The notes under the pieces are model-generated. The model was not told the DNA's origin and made no database searches. It saw only the letters and a list, made by a program, of their open reading frames with translations. Both the position numbers and the translations under genes were made by a program. A DNA stretch of 64,000 bases. Source: Corynebacterium genitalium ATCC 33030 (GTDB lineage: Bacteria > Actinomycetota > Actinomycetes > Mycobacteriales > Mycobacteriaceae). The stretch lies in contig NZ_CM000961.1 in the NCBI RefSeq assembly GCF_000143825.1, forward strand, positions 1,943,448 through 2,007,447, read 5' to 3'. Positions 44,499 to 54,187 of the stretch are shown piece by piece. The number at the start of each line of letters is the position of its first letter. The first letter of the stretch is position 1.

Positions 44499-47144
44499 TT
44501 AAGAATTTCCCTTTGCGAACCTTTTCAATTCCTGGATGGACGCGGTCTTCGCCGCCGAGACGCGATCGAAGCGGTGCGGGAAACACGTGAGAACGAAGAC
44601 CTGGGCTGTTTCGCCCGCCTTGGTGAACACAGCGTTCATGGACTCCAGGCGTTTCGGGTCGGTCGCGCCGAGGGCATCGTCGATGACCACCGGCACAGGC
44701 GTTGTCCCCTGCTCCCCTGCGGCCACCAGGTCAGCGATGGCAAAGCGGGTGAGCAGTGCCATCTGCTCTTTGGCGCCGCCGGACAGTTCCGACAGATCCA
44801 CTGTCGTGCCGTCGACGGTGCGGGCCTGCACCCGGAGCTGATCATCGAGGGTGAACTCGGTGCCGGGGCCGAACACGCGGCTCGCATGACGCTGCAGCGC
44901 CTGAGCGAACGGAGCGGCGTACTTCGCGCGCGCAGAGTCACGGTGAAAGACCATCGTGTCACGCAGCAGCTTCGCCGCGTTCGCTTTGCGGTGCAGCGCA
45001 TCTCGGCGCACGGTCGCGGTCTCCAGTTCAGCGCGGGCGCGGTCGAGGTTCTCTGCTTCACCGTCGGCGCTGTTGACAGTGCTCAGCAGCTGCAGACGAC
45101 TTTCGTGGGCATGGCGGTGGCGCCGGTTCAGATTGTCCAAACGGTTGCGTTCACCCTGGAGGCGCTCCTCAGCATGTTCTGGGTCGACCAGTTCGACTTG
45201 CTTCTTCAACTCGTTAGCCTCTGCCGCCGCGGCGGTCTGCGCAGCTGTCGCGGTATCGCGGTTGGTGGCCAACTGCTCGTCGGAAAGCTTCTCGCGTGCG
45301 GCGGCGAGCTGGGCGCGTGCGGCTTCGACATTGCCGCGCTGCACTTCAATGCGGGTCTCCAGTTCCGTCAGCGCAAGCGTGTGCGGTTTCGCGCGCAACG
45401 GGGTCATCTTCGCGTCAAGGTCCGCCACGGTGTCGCGGGCTTCGGCATCGGCACGGCGGGCCGCGTCGAGTGCTTCTTGCGCTTCGTTGACAGGGGGGAT
45501 CTCGCCGTCGTGCGTCGCGACGGCTTCGCGCAGCCGGGTCAGCTCCTCGCGCAGCTCGTCAGCCTCGGCGCCGCGCAGGATGTCAGCGCGACGGGAACGG
45601 GCGGCCTCTAGAGCTGCCGCCAACTCGCGGTGCTCATCCCGCAGGCGGCGGGCACCGTCTAGGTCCTCGCAGCCGATCGTAGCGAGCAGGCGGTTGACGT
45701 CCGCTTCCGCGTTGTCCAGATCCGTGGTGGCGGTCTCTGTCCCGGCGGCGGCGCGGAAGGTCAGGGTGATGTCGGAGATGCGGATCTCAGTGCCGTCGAA
45801 AAGCGCGATGGAGTCTGTGCCTCCGCACGAGACCTCGTCACCGTTGACCGTGAATGCGGCGCCAGCCGGCCCGGCAATATCAAGCCGTGCTGCTGTCGAC
45901 TCCACGATTCTGCGCTGCACGGTCAGGGTACTCGTGGCGTCCTCAAGCGCGCGGACGTCAGCATCTGTGACCCGGCGCTCCGGCTGCGCCTTGACCAAGC
46001 GGGCGATCTCTTTCTCGACAGCGTCCAGACGGGTGACAACTCCGTTGAGTTCCTCCACCCGTGCCCGTGCATTGGCCGCGGCAAGCGCTTGCTCAGCGGA
46101 CCCGAGGTTGTCCCGCGCGGTGACTGCGTGCGCACGGGCCTGCTCGTGCGCTTTCTCTGCCTCGGCCAGTGCCTTCCTTTCGGCATCAGCCTTCTCACGG
46201 GCCGGCTCGTGCTGCTCCTTGAGGGTGTTGAGGGCAGCTTCGGCGTGTTCGACACCGGCGATGACAGCCTGGCGGGATTCGATGTCGTCGTTGGCGCGTG
46301 TGAGATCCTTTTCGGCACGGTCAGCCTTGTCCTGTGCAGCGGCGAGTGTGGCGGCGAGTTCGCGCGCAGCTTCCGCTTCGGCAGCACGGCGGGACAGCGC
46401 CTGCTCCGCCTCGGGAAGTTCAGCCTCAATGGCGGCCATGTCAGCGCCGTGCTGGGCATACGCGTCGACCGCGGTCTCGTAGGCCCGCATGGACTGCTCG
46501 GCGGCAGTGACCTTCTGCTCGGCGGCTTCAACCGCCGTCTCGGATTCCTTGAGGTCTTTGGTCGGCTTGCCGGATTTGGTGAAGTACCGCAGGTACTCCT
46601 CCTCCACGCGGCGCATGAGCCCGGAATCTTCCGCTTCTTGCGCAGACTGGCCACCGGCACCCTGCGACGTTCCCAGCGCACGGGTGAAGGTGGGGATCCC
46701 GGCGGCTTCGATCGCATCCGGCAGTGACCCTTGACGTAGGAACAAGGTGTCCATCAGCTGCTGGTCCACATGGTTCGCCAAGATCTCGTTCAGACGGTTA
46801 TGCGCCTGCTCGCCGGTAAGGTTCTCGGGCCGCGGGGAGAAGATCTTCAGCTCGGCTTTTCCCTTTGCCCCTTTGGCGAAGCGTTTGTAGATCTCGAACG
46901 TGTACGGGCCGACTGTCGCGTTGAGACGCACCTCCGGCAGCTCGTCACGCCCGACCGGGTTGAGTTTCCGGATCTTCGTGGAGGTGTGCTTGATGTTCAG
47001 CACCGCGTCGAGCGCGTCCAGGATGGTCGACTTACCGGCCTCGTTGTCGCCGTGGATGAGGATGACGCCGGTATCTGGGATGTCAGTCAGCTCGAGGTGC
47101 TCCACGGCGCGCACATTGTCAATGATCAGGGAGTGAATGCGCAT
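44499..47144 (-). CDS. SbcC/YhaN-like SMC-type ATPase
   Basis: 881 residues. Walker A ILIHGDNEAGKSTILDALD at the N-terminus; two long Ala/Glu-rich coiled-coil arms (about 170-380 and 500-730); ABC signature LSELSGGAKEQMALL and Walker B VPVVIDDALGATDP at the C-terminus. No CxxC zinc hook is visible between the arms, so it is closer to YhaN-type ATPases than to Rad50/SbcC. It is coupled to the nuclease gene by a TAATG overlap. Role in DNA break or end processing is inferred from the family. Confidence 0.88.
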   Translation of the reverse strand: MRIHSLIIDNVRAVEHLELTDIPDTGVILIHGDNEAGKSTILDALDAVLNIKHTSTKIRKLNPVGRDELPEVRLNATVGPYTFEIYKRFAKGAKGKAELKIFSPRPENLTGEQAHNRLNEILANHVDQQLMDTLFLRQGSLPDAIEAAGIPTFTRALGTSQGAGGQSAQEAEDSGLMRRVEEEYLRYFTKSGKPTKDLKESETAVEAAEQKVTAAEQSMRAYETAVDAYAQHGADMAAIEAELPEAEQALSRRAAEAEAARELAATLAAAQDKADRAEKDLTRANDDIESRQAVIAGVEHAEAALNTLKEQHEPAREKADAERKALAEAEKAHEQARAHAVTARDNLGSAEQALAAANARARVEELNGVVTRLDAVEKEIARLVKAQPERRVTDADVRALEDATSTLTVQRRIVESTAARLDIAGPAGAAFTVNGDEVSCGGTDSIALFDGTEIRISDITLTFRAAAGTETATTDLDNAEADVNRLLATIGCEDLDGARRLRDEHRELAAALEAARSRRADILRGAEADELREELTRLREAVATHDGEIPPVNEAQEALDAARRADAEARDTVADLDAKMTPLRAKPHTLALTELETRIEVQRGNVEAARAQLAAAREKLSDEQLATNRDTATAAQTAAAAEANELKKQVELVDPEHAEERLQGERNRLDNLNRRHRHAHESRLQLLSTVNSADGEAENLDRARAELETATVRRDALHRKANAAKLLRDTMVFHRDSARAKYAAPFAQALQRHASRVFGPGTEFTLDDQLRVQARTVDGTTVDLSELSGGAKEQMALLTRFAIADLVAAGEQGTTPVPVVIDDALGATDPKRLESMNAVFTKAGETAQVFVLTCFPHRFDRVSAAKTASIQELKRFAKGNS

Positions 47145-48325
47145 TATTTCGGCTCCTTGCTCAGACGGAACAGCAGGTTGACGGCATCACGGGCGGTCTG
47201 GGGATCGCTCGTCTCGGCAGCGCCGAGCAATGCGGACATGGCATCCCGGGCGTAACCGGCAAGCGGCAGATTGGCTAGTTCCTCATCATTCGGCTCGAGG
47301 TGGAGGTCCATGAGCCGTTCGCGCTCATACAGTGCCCCGAACACATTGCGCTGCGCGGCCAGGCCTTCCTCGAGTTCCCGCGTCGCCTCCAAGCCGAGCG
47401 TGCCCGCCAAGGAATACTTCACCGCAGTGCGACTCTTGTGCGGGTACGCCTCCAACTCCGCAATGACGCGGCGCACGTCCTCACCGTCGCTGACCTCCCA
47501 GTGCAGCGCATCAAAGGTCCATTCGCCGACGGCATGCTCGTTGACATCGACGTCGACATCGGTCGCCGCTCGCTTATCGACGCTCACCACCAACGCCTTC
47601 CCCGAGTTCACCTCATTCCCGGCCACATTGTCGCGCCGGTCGTGAAAGTCCGTGGTCTCCGGGGAACCGGAAAACCAGATCCGGCCGCTGGCACCCACTG
47701 GCTGGGCCGAATGGGTGTCGCCCAGTGCGACGTAGTCGACCACTCCGTTCGCCAGGGCTTGCTCCAGACCGGTCAGTGAGATCAGGGCTGGGTCATCCTC
47801 TCCCCTGCCTTCGGCCTGGCCGTGAGCCACGAGGATGCGGACACTGTCAGTCGGTTCGAGCTGGGCAAGAGCTCGGGCGGCCAAGTCCTCGTTGGCGTAA
47901 CGAGCCAGCAGCGGTGCGCCGACGATCTCCACGCCCGGGCGGGCCTCGACAGGCGTGCTATCTGCCAGAACGGTGACATTGCTGAGCTGAGCGGCGTGTT
48001 CCAGCGCAGCGCCAGGCAGCAGCGGGTCATGGTTGCCCGGGAGCAGGAACACCGGCACGGGCAGCGAGCCGAGTGCTTCGAGGGCGCGGCCCATCGTGCG
48101 TTCACTCAACGCGTTCGCGTCGAAGACGTCACCCGCAACGACGATGAACTCCGCACCGTGCTCCCGGGCCAGGTTTCCGAGTTTCTCCACCGCGCGCAGG
48201 CGGGAATCCTCAAAACGCGATTGAGCGTCGCTGTCTTCACCGTCGAGGAACCAGCGCGTCATTCCCCATTGAAAGTCCGAGGTGTGAATGAAGGTTACGT
48301 GTGTGGAGTCCTGTGCCGAGCCCAT
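47144..48325 (-). CDS. SbcD/YhaO-like DNA repair exonuclease (metallophosphoesterase)
   Basis: 393 residues. Calcineurin-like motifs in order: HTSDFQWGM, VVAGDVFDANAL, LLPGNHDPLLP, ILVAHGQAEG and ALGDTHSAQP. The first motif has Gln where Mre11/SbcD have His (DxH), as in YhaO-type proteins. Works with the ATPase encoded next, whose ATG overlaps its stop. The cap region after residue 260 is variable. Confidence 0.88.
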   Translation of the reverse strand: MGSAQDSTHVTFIHTSDFQWGMTRWFLDGEDSDAQSRFEDSRLRAVEKLGNLAREHGAEFIVVAGDVFDANALSERTMGRALEALGSLPVPVFLLPGNHDPLLPGAALEHAAQLSNVTVLADSTPVEARPGVEIVGAPLLARYANEDLAARALAQLEPTDSVRILVAHGQAEGRGEDDPALISLTGLEQALANGVVDYVALGDTHSAQPVGASGRIWFSGSPETTDFHDRRDNVAGNEVNSGKALVVSVDKRAATDVDVDVNEHAVGEWTFDALHWEVSDGEDVRRVIAELEAYPHKSRTAVKYSLAGTLGLEATRELEEGLAAQRNVFGALYERERLMDLHLEPNDEELANLPLAGYARDAMSALLGAAETSDPQTARDAVNLLFRLSKEPK

Positions 48326-48405
48326 GCTTTAACAACTACCAAACGACCCGGACACCGCCACCACAACCCCGAACATCCGTTCGATCACGCTGGTGAGAGA
48401 CGCGT

Positions 48406-49254
48406 TCACCTGCGCGTCAGCTCGTCGTACAGATCCTCCAGATCAGACACCGCCCGCAGCTGGTCGATGTTGGTGAAAGAAATCGTCTGCATCGCCTTGT
48501 GCAGCAGATCCAAGTCCGAATCCTCGATCATCGGGGCGGTCTTCGGTTGCGGCAGATCCGGCAACTCGTGGCCCGTCCAGAATTGCTCAGAGCCTTCAGC
48601 CGCAGATTGCTTTGCCCGCTCACCAGCTGTTGTGCGCAGCTGCTGTTCCAAGGTGTTCAAGTCGAGGTTGCGCAGGCGGAAGATCAGGGTGGGATCAGCG
48701 TCGATAAGCTCCGCGGCTTTGATGGCCACCGCAACCCCGTGCTTGCACACGTCGTAGTTGTCCGGGCAGTCGCAGCGGAAGCGGATCTTCTCCCCGTCGG
48801 CGGCAACAAGTGCGTTGAGTAGCTCCTTGTGGAATCGTCCCGTGCGGGCGGCCTTGAGCGCGTTCGCATTGTGCGCCATGAGTTCCAGGGCTTGTTGGAT
48901 CGCGTCCGCATCGCGGTACGGCAGCAAGATCATCGTCGTGAACGGCTCGTTTTGGCTGCCGGCGACAGAGCCGGTGAAGCGGCCGATCTCAGTCCGGACC
49001 TCGAGGACATTGCCCTCATCGGCGTACTTGCGTCCGCGGCCGTAGCGCCCCTGGTCGGCACCGCGCTGAGCGGCTTGCAGAATGATCTCCGCGGCAGGGT
49101 TGAGCCGCAGCGAGCGTGCAGTGCGCTTGAAGGGGAGCTCGACGGCTTCAGCACCGGCTTCAGCCTGTTCGCTGCGCGCTTCTTCCGCACTGGTCACCTT
49201 TTTGCGCTGCGCGAAGTTGACCCAGGTGACGTTTCCTTCTTGCGGGTGCGCCAT
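48406..49254 (-). CDS. SWIM zinc-finger protein
   Basis: 282 residues. The SWIM motif C-x-C-x(n)-C-x-H is seen as FRCDCPDNYDVCKHGVAVAIKAA (about 170-192). The rest is alpha-helical and acidic. It is 3 bp downstream of the SNF2 helicase gene; this SNF2-SWIM pair is common in actinobacteria and is thought to act on nucleic acids together, though its role is not settled. ATG chosen directly after the helicase stop. Confidence 0.87.
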   Translation of the reverse strand: MAHPQEGNVTWVNFAQRKKVTSAEEARSEQAEAGAEAVELPFKRTARSLRLNPAAEIILQAAQRGADQGRYGRGRKYADEGNVLEVRTEIGRFTGSVAGSQNEPFTTMILLPYRDADAIQQALELMAHNANALKAARTGRFHKELLNALVAADGEKIRFRCDCPDNYDVCKHGVAVAIKAAELIDADPTLIFRLRNLDLNTLEQQLRTTAGERAKQSAAEGSEQFWTGHELPDLPQPKTAPMIEDSDLDLLHKAMQTISFTNIDQLRAVSDLEDLYDELTRR

Positions 49255-49257
49255 GGT

Positions 49258-52200
49258 TTAGTCCTCCCCTGCTGTGCGGTAACTCATCAACGTGGCCAGC
49301 TCTTCGGTACCCAGCTCGGTGATCCAGCCTTCGCCTTCGCCCACGACAGCGCCGGCGAGTTTCAGCTTGCCGTCCAAGATGTCCTGGATCGATTCCTCCA
49401 TGGTTCCGCGGGTGATCATCTTGTACACCTGCACGTTCCGGTTCTGCCCGATGCGGTAGGCGCGGTCGGTCGCCTGGTTCTCCACGGCCGGGTTCCACCA
49501 GCGGTCCATGTGGATCACCATCGACGCTGCGGTGAGGTTCAGGCCGGTGCCGCCGGCGCGCAAAGACAGGATCATCGCGCGCGGCCCGTTCGGGTCCTGG
49601 AAGCGCTCCACCATCGTGTCGCGCTGCGTCTTGCTCAAGCCCCCGTGGAGGAAGGGGATCTCGTGGCCCAGCCGGTCGCTCAAGTACGGCTGGAGAATGT
49701 CGCCGAACGCCTTGTACTGGGTGAACACGAGCACACGCTGGTCTGTCTCAATCGCCTGGTCGAGCAGTTCCATGAGCATGGCTACCTTGCCGGAGCGGTG
49801 CTTGCCCTTGTCCGTCACGGGCGAGCCGTCCGCCTGGTAGTGCGCCGGATGGTTGCAGATCTGCTTGATCCGCGTGATCGTGGACAGCACCAACCCCTTG
49901 CGCGCCATACCGGTGCGGCTTTCCAGCTCCTTCTGCATCGCGTTGACCAGCGCGGTGTACAGCGCGGCCTGCTCGGGAGTCATGTCGACGGTGACCACTT
50001 GCTCGGTCTTTTCCGGCAAGTCCTCAATGATCGCCGGATCCGTCTTCAGCCTTCGTAGCACAAACGGCCCGGTGAGCCGCTGCAGGCGCTCCTGCATATT
50101 GTCAGCCAACGCTTCATCCCGGCGCGACTCGATGACTTTGGAGAAGTGGTTCCGGAAGAACGCCTGCGAACCCAGAATCCCGGGATTGACAAAGTCGAGG
50201 ATGCTGCGCAGTTCCGCCAGCCGGTTCTCCACCGGGGTGCCGGTCAGCGCAATGCGGTGGCGCGCTCCAATTGCCCGCACGCTTTTCGACGCCTGCGTCC
50301 CCGTATTCTTAATCGCCTGCGCCTCATCGAGCACAACGTGGTCCCATTCGACCAATCCGAGCGTCTTGTAGTCCCGCCCGGCAATGCCGTAGGAGGTGAT
50401 CAGCACGTCGAGCTCACCGATCGCGTCCACGAGCTCCTGTCCTTTGAGGCGGCCAGAGCCGTGGTGAACGCCGACGCGCATGCCTGGCACGAAGCGCTCT
50501 GCCTCCCTGGCCCAGTTGCCCACCACTGAGGTCGGAGCGACCACCAGCGTCGGGCCGGTCTTGCGGCCTTGGTCCGCCTCCACGGCGAGCAGGCTGAGCA
50601 GTTGGAGGGTTTTGCCGAGGCCCATGTCGTCGGCAAGCACCGCCCCCAGCTTGTTGCGCGACATGAAGTACAACCAGTCCACGCCACGGCGCTGGTAATC
50701 GCGCAGCTCCGCGTGCACGGTGTCCGGAATGGGCTGACGTTCCGGTGCGGGGCGGTCAGTGCCGCCGACGAGCGCGTGAAGCCAGCCCGGGGCGTCAACG
50801 TCGCCGGCGATCTCCAGCCCGCCGGCCTCCTGCTCTGCAGCAGACTCGAGGGCGAGCTGGCGCAGTTCGTCGGCAGTAATGAGGCCGTCTTCGACCTCCT
50901 GCTCCGTCAGCGACTCAATGTACTTGCGCGACTTGCGCAGGCTCGCCTGGTCCGCCAGCACCCATTGGCCCCGCAGACGGATCAACCCGGACTTGGAGGA
51001 CACCAGCTGGGACATCTCCTCCGGGGTGAGCTCGGTGTCACCGAGCGAGAGTTTCCAGTCGTAGGCGACCAGCTGGTCGAAGCTGAACCGGCTGACTTCA
51101 CCCGGCTCTGATTCCGCAGGCTCTGTCACCGAGAGCTTCGCGCTGGTCTCCATCCGCTGCCACGCCCGCGGCAGCATGACCTTGATCCCGCGCCCACCGA
51201 GGACGTAGGCGGTTTGGCCGACGAGGTTCATGATCTCGTCGGTGCTGAGGTAGCTGTCCCAGTCACCGTCTTGAGGTGTGCGCGGGGTCTCCGGGTGGCG
51301 CGGGTGCAGCTCTGGGTCGAGCAAAGGCGTCACTTCGACGGCCTTGCGCAGCTGGGTGCGCAGGCTGGCCATGGTGGACATGTCCAACTCATCCAGCCGG
51401 ATCGGCCGGGGGGCATCTGTGCCGGACCGGACTTGAGCACGCACCGGCCACTGCACGGGGGCAGGCGTGCCGTCTCGTTCCCCGCCCAATCCGTCAACCA
51501 TCATGGCGGCGTCATAACACTCCGGGTCCGCCGGTTCCTCAACGATGAACACCAGCTGCACGTTCACCGCAGTGATCGAGCCGTTCCAGTGCGCGATCTG
51601 TTTAGACACGCTCGCCCCACCCCGCCGCAGCGGGGAGGACTTCAACAGCGCGTCGGCAAAATCGTGCCACGGGTAGGCGCGTTGTTCGCCACGCACATGC
51701 TCCAACAAGCCGGAAGCAATCCAGTGCACCAGGTTCGTGGAAACGTCCTCCGCGACGTTCAAGTTGTTCACCGTGATCACGCCTGGGGCGGCGGCGATCA
51801 TGTTCGCCAGCCAGCCGCGCTCCTCTAACCCGGTGCCCAACTGCCACTCGGGGAACCACATGCCGTCGTCAGGACGCACGCGGATGCTCACCCGCCCGGC
51901 GCGGACGAACCGGGTCAACCCGGTGTAGAGACGGATGATCCAGTACAGATCCGGGGCAATCGAGGCGCGCTGGGCCGCCGTCGCGGCCGGCGTCGGCTCA
52001 TCCAGCATGGCCACCTGGCTCAAAAACCGCACCGTCTCCTCGGGCGAGAACGCAGCCGTGGGCACCTTCAATTGCACCTGCCGGCCCTTCGGTGTTTGCA
52101 AAGTGATCGGGTCGCGGCGGCGGAAACGTGAGTCGTCGATAAGCGACTCCACAACCTGGGGGAACGTGCCTTCCGGAACCTGCGAAGGCAAGAGAATCTT

Positions 52201-52278
52201 GTGCCCCTCCACACGCTCAACCCACAAGTTGAGCCCTGAGGCGGGAAGCCACAGGCCGTGGAGAAGGAATTTAGGCAT
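49258..52278 (-). CDS. SNF2-family DEAD/DEAH helicase
   Basis: About 1006 residues. An N-terminal accessory region (1-430) is followed by a Swi2/Snf2 ATPase: ADDMGLGKTLQLLSLL (motif I), VAPTSVVGNW (Ia), LDEAQAIKN (II), ALTGTPVENRLAEL (III), and helicase C with FTQYKAFGDILQPYL and GGTGLNLTAASMVIHMDRWWNPAVENQATDRAYRIGQ. I start at the ATG at 52278 (MPKFLLHGLWLP); a GTG at 52335 is possible and would add 19 residues. A DNA translocase or remodeller, partner of the SWIM protein. Confidence 0.9.
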   Translation of the reverse strand: MPKFLLHGLWLPASGLNLWVERVEGHKILLPSQVPEGTFPQVVESLIDDSRFRRRDPITLQTPKGRQVQLKVPTAAFSPEETVRFLSQVAMLDEPTPAATAAQRASIAPDLYWIIRLYTGLTRFVRAGRVSIRVRPDDGMWFPEWQLGTGLEERGWLANMIAAAPGVITVNNLNVAEDVSTNLVHWIASGLLEHVRGEQRAYPWHDFADALLKSSPLRRGGASVSKQIAHWNGSITAVNVQLVFIVEEPADPECYDAAMMVDGLGGERDGTPAPVQWPVRAQVRSGTDAPRPIRLDELDMSTMASLRTQLRKAVEVTPLLDPELHPRHPETPRTPQDGDWDSYLSTDEIMNLVGQTAYVLGGRGIKVMLPRAWQRMETSAKLSVTEPAESEPGEVSRFSFDQLVAYDWKLSLGDTELTPEEMSQLVSSKSGLIRLRGQWVLADQASLRKSRKYIESLTEQEVEDGLITADELRQLALESAAEQEAGGLEIAGDVDAPGWLHALVGGTDRPAPERQPIPDTVHAELRDYQRRGVDWLYFMSRNKLGAVLADDMGLGKTLQLLSLLAVEADQGRKTGPTLVVAPTSVVGNWAREAERFVPGMRVGVHHGSGRLKGQELVDAIGELDVLITSYGIAGRDYKTLGLVEWDHVVLDEAQAIKNTGTQASKSVRAIGARHRIALTGTPVENRLAELRSILDFVNPGILGSQAFFRNHFSKVIESRRDEALADNMQERLQRLTGPFVLRRLKTDPAIIEDLPEKTEQVVTVDMTPEQAALYTALVNAMQKELESRTGMARKGLVLSTITRIKQICNHPAHYQADGSPVTDKGKHRSGKVAMLMELLDQAIETDQRVLVFTQYKAFGDILQPYLSDRLGHEIPFLHGGLSKTQRDTMVERFQDPNGPRAMILSLRAGGTGLNLTAASMVIHMDRWWNPAVENQATDRAYRIGQNRNVQVYKMITRGTMEESIQDILDGKLKLAGAVVGEGEGWITELGTEELATLMSYRTAGED

Positions 52279-52399
52279 AACCTCTTTTCTACCACCCTGG
52301 GTGACCAACAGAGCAGGCGCGAAAAGTTCAGGCACTCAGCTGTGTGTTATCCTATTCCAAGCTTTTTATCCGCTGCGAAACTTCATTCAAGGAGCGCAC

Positions 52400-53998
52400 A
52401 TGACTGAAAGTACGTGGATGATCATCGCTTTGGTGATCTACTTCGGCCTGATGCTCGCCATCGGTTACTACGGTTGGCGCCGCACCACCCAGTACGGCGA
52501 CTACGTCATCGGCGGCCGCGACCTGCCGCCGTTCGTCGCCGGTATTTCTGCAGGCGCATCCGACATGTCCGGCTGGCTGCTCATGGGTCTGCCCGGTGCC
52601 TTGTTCGTCTCCGGCATGAGTGAGCTGTGGATCGTCATCGGCCTCTTTCTCGGGTCGTGGGCCAACTGGCAGTGGGTCGCTCCGCGCCTGCGCGCCTACT
52701 CGGAAGTGGCCAACAACTCGATCACCCTGCCGAGCTTCTTTGAAAACCGCACACACGATCAAACTCGCGCCCTGCGCGTCATCGCCGCGGTGATCATCAT
52801 CTTCTTCTTCACGTTCTACGTCTCCTCCGGCATGGTCGCCGGCGGGCGTTACTTCGAGTCCACCTTCGACGGCGACTACATGACCGGCATGCTCATCGTC
52901 GGCGCCATCACGGTGATCTACACCTTCGTCGGCGGATTCTTCGCCGTGTCCTACACCGACGTCGCCCAGGGCCTGGTCATGTTCGCAGCACTGATCATCG
53001 TGCCGGTCATGGCCCTATTCGCCATCGACAACCCCGGCGGCATCTTCTCCTACCCGCTGGACAACCCCTACGGCCCGTGGGAAACCGGCAACCCGGACTA
53101 CTTCAACTTTTTCACCGGTGTCTCCGCGGCCGCCATCATCGGCAACCTAGCGTGGAGTCTGGGTTACATGGGCCAGCCGCACATCATCACCCGCTTCATG
53201 GCGCTGCGCAGCCCGCACGAGGCACGATCAGGCCGCAACTCTGGCCTGATCTGGGTGGGCATCTGCTACATCGGCGCCGTTTTCACCGCGATCATCGGCG
53301 CATCCTTCTTCGGCCAAACGCAGCACTCCGTCACCGACCGCGAAGGCTTCGAGACGATCTTCCTGGACATGACCCGCGTGCTGTTCCACCCGCTGTTCGC
53401 CGGCCTGGTGCTCACCGCTGTCCTCGCCGCGATCATGTCCACCATGTCGTCCCAGCTACTGGTCACCTCCTCCGCCCTTGTCGAAGACCTGTTCCGCGGC
53501 TTCACCAAACGCGAACTGCCCCAGCGCACCTTGCTCATCGCCTCCCGCGTCATGGTGGTCATCGTCGCTTTGGTGGCCATTCTCATGGCCGCCAACCCGT
53601 CCGAGACCATCCTCGGACTGGTCGGCTTCGCGTGGGCCGGTTTCGGTTCCGCATTCGGCCCGGTCATCATTGCGTCCCTGTTCTGGCGCCGTCTCACCGC
53701 GCCGGGTGCCATGGCCGGCATGATCGTCGGTGCGCTGACCGTGTTCATCTGGGGTTCCATTCCGGCCACATCTGGCCTGATCTACGAAATGGTTCCGGGC
53801 TTCATCCTGGCCACTCTGGCCATGGTCATTGTCTCCCTGGCCACCAAGCCGGACCCCGCCGCTGAGGCCGAGTTCGACCGCGCCGGCGCCCTCACCGAGT
53901 ACGCCATGGCGCACCCGGAAGTCCCCTTCGACCAGGCGTTGAAGGACACTCAGGTGCGTGGGACTGACAACGCGATGTCCGGCCACGAGCCGCGGTGA
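52400..53998 (+). CDS. putP: Sodium/proline symporter
   Basis: 532 residues, 13 membrane helices, sodium:solute symporter family. The N-terminus (IALVIYFGLMLAIGYYGWRR) and the motif GGRDLPPFVAGISAGASDMSGWLLMGLPG are those of PutP. GGAG precedes the ATG at 52400 by 5 nt; a longer in-frame extension upstream runs through the neighbouring gene and is not real. Imports proline as nutrient or osmolyte. The C-terminal tail is hydrophilic (about 45 residues). Confidence 0.94.
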   Translation: MTESTWMIIALVIYFGLMLAIGYYGWRRTTQYGDYVIGGRDLPPFVAGISAGASDMSGWLLMGLPGALFVSGMSELWIVIGLFLGSWANWQWVAPRLRAYSEVANNSITLPSFFENRTHDQTRALRVIAAVIIIFFFTFYVSSGMVAGGRYFESTFDGDYMTGMLIVGAITVIYTFVGGFFAVSYTDVAQGLVMFAALIIVPVMALFAIDNPGGIFSYPLDNPYGPWETGNPDYFNFFTGVSAAAIIGNLAWSLGYMGQPHIITRFMALRSPHEARSGRNSGLIWVGICYIGAVFTAIIGASFFGQTQHSVTDREGFETIFLDMTRVLFHPLFAGLVLTAVLAAIMSTMSSQLLVTSSALVEDLFRGFTKRELPQRTLLIASRVMVVIVALVAILMAANPSETILGLVGFAWAGFGSAFGPVIIASLFWRRLTAPGAMAGMIVGALTVFIWGSIPATSGLIYEMVPGFILATLAMVIVSLATKPDPAAEAEFDRAGALTEYAMAHPEVPFDQALKDTQVRGTDNAMSGHEPR

Positions 53999-54057
53999 TG
54001 TATCGGGCCCTGGGTTACAAGGTCGCGCCCCGGCATCCAGGCCCCCAGCCCCCTGGT

Positions 54058-54135
54058 CCATGAACCTCTGCCTATGAACTGAGTGGCCTCCCCCGGCCGC
54101 TGCCGTTTACTCAGTTCATAGGCAGAGGTTCATGG
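54058..54135. repeat. 27-bp perfect inverted repeat with 24-nt loop
   Basis: Arms 54058-54084 (CCATGAACCTCTGCCTATGA..., 27 bp) and 54109-54135 are exact reverse complements; the loop is GC-rich. It lies between putP and the HNH nuclease gene. As RNA it would form a very long hairpin, far longer than usual terminators in the window, and it has no T-tract. It may be a small repetitive element as well as a terminator. Confidence 0.75.
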
Positions 54136-54187
54136 CGTCTGCGCCTCCCACGGAACCGATCGCCCCCGCCGCGCAGTCCAACAAGGT

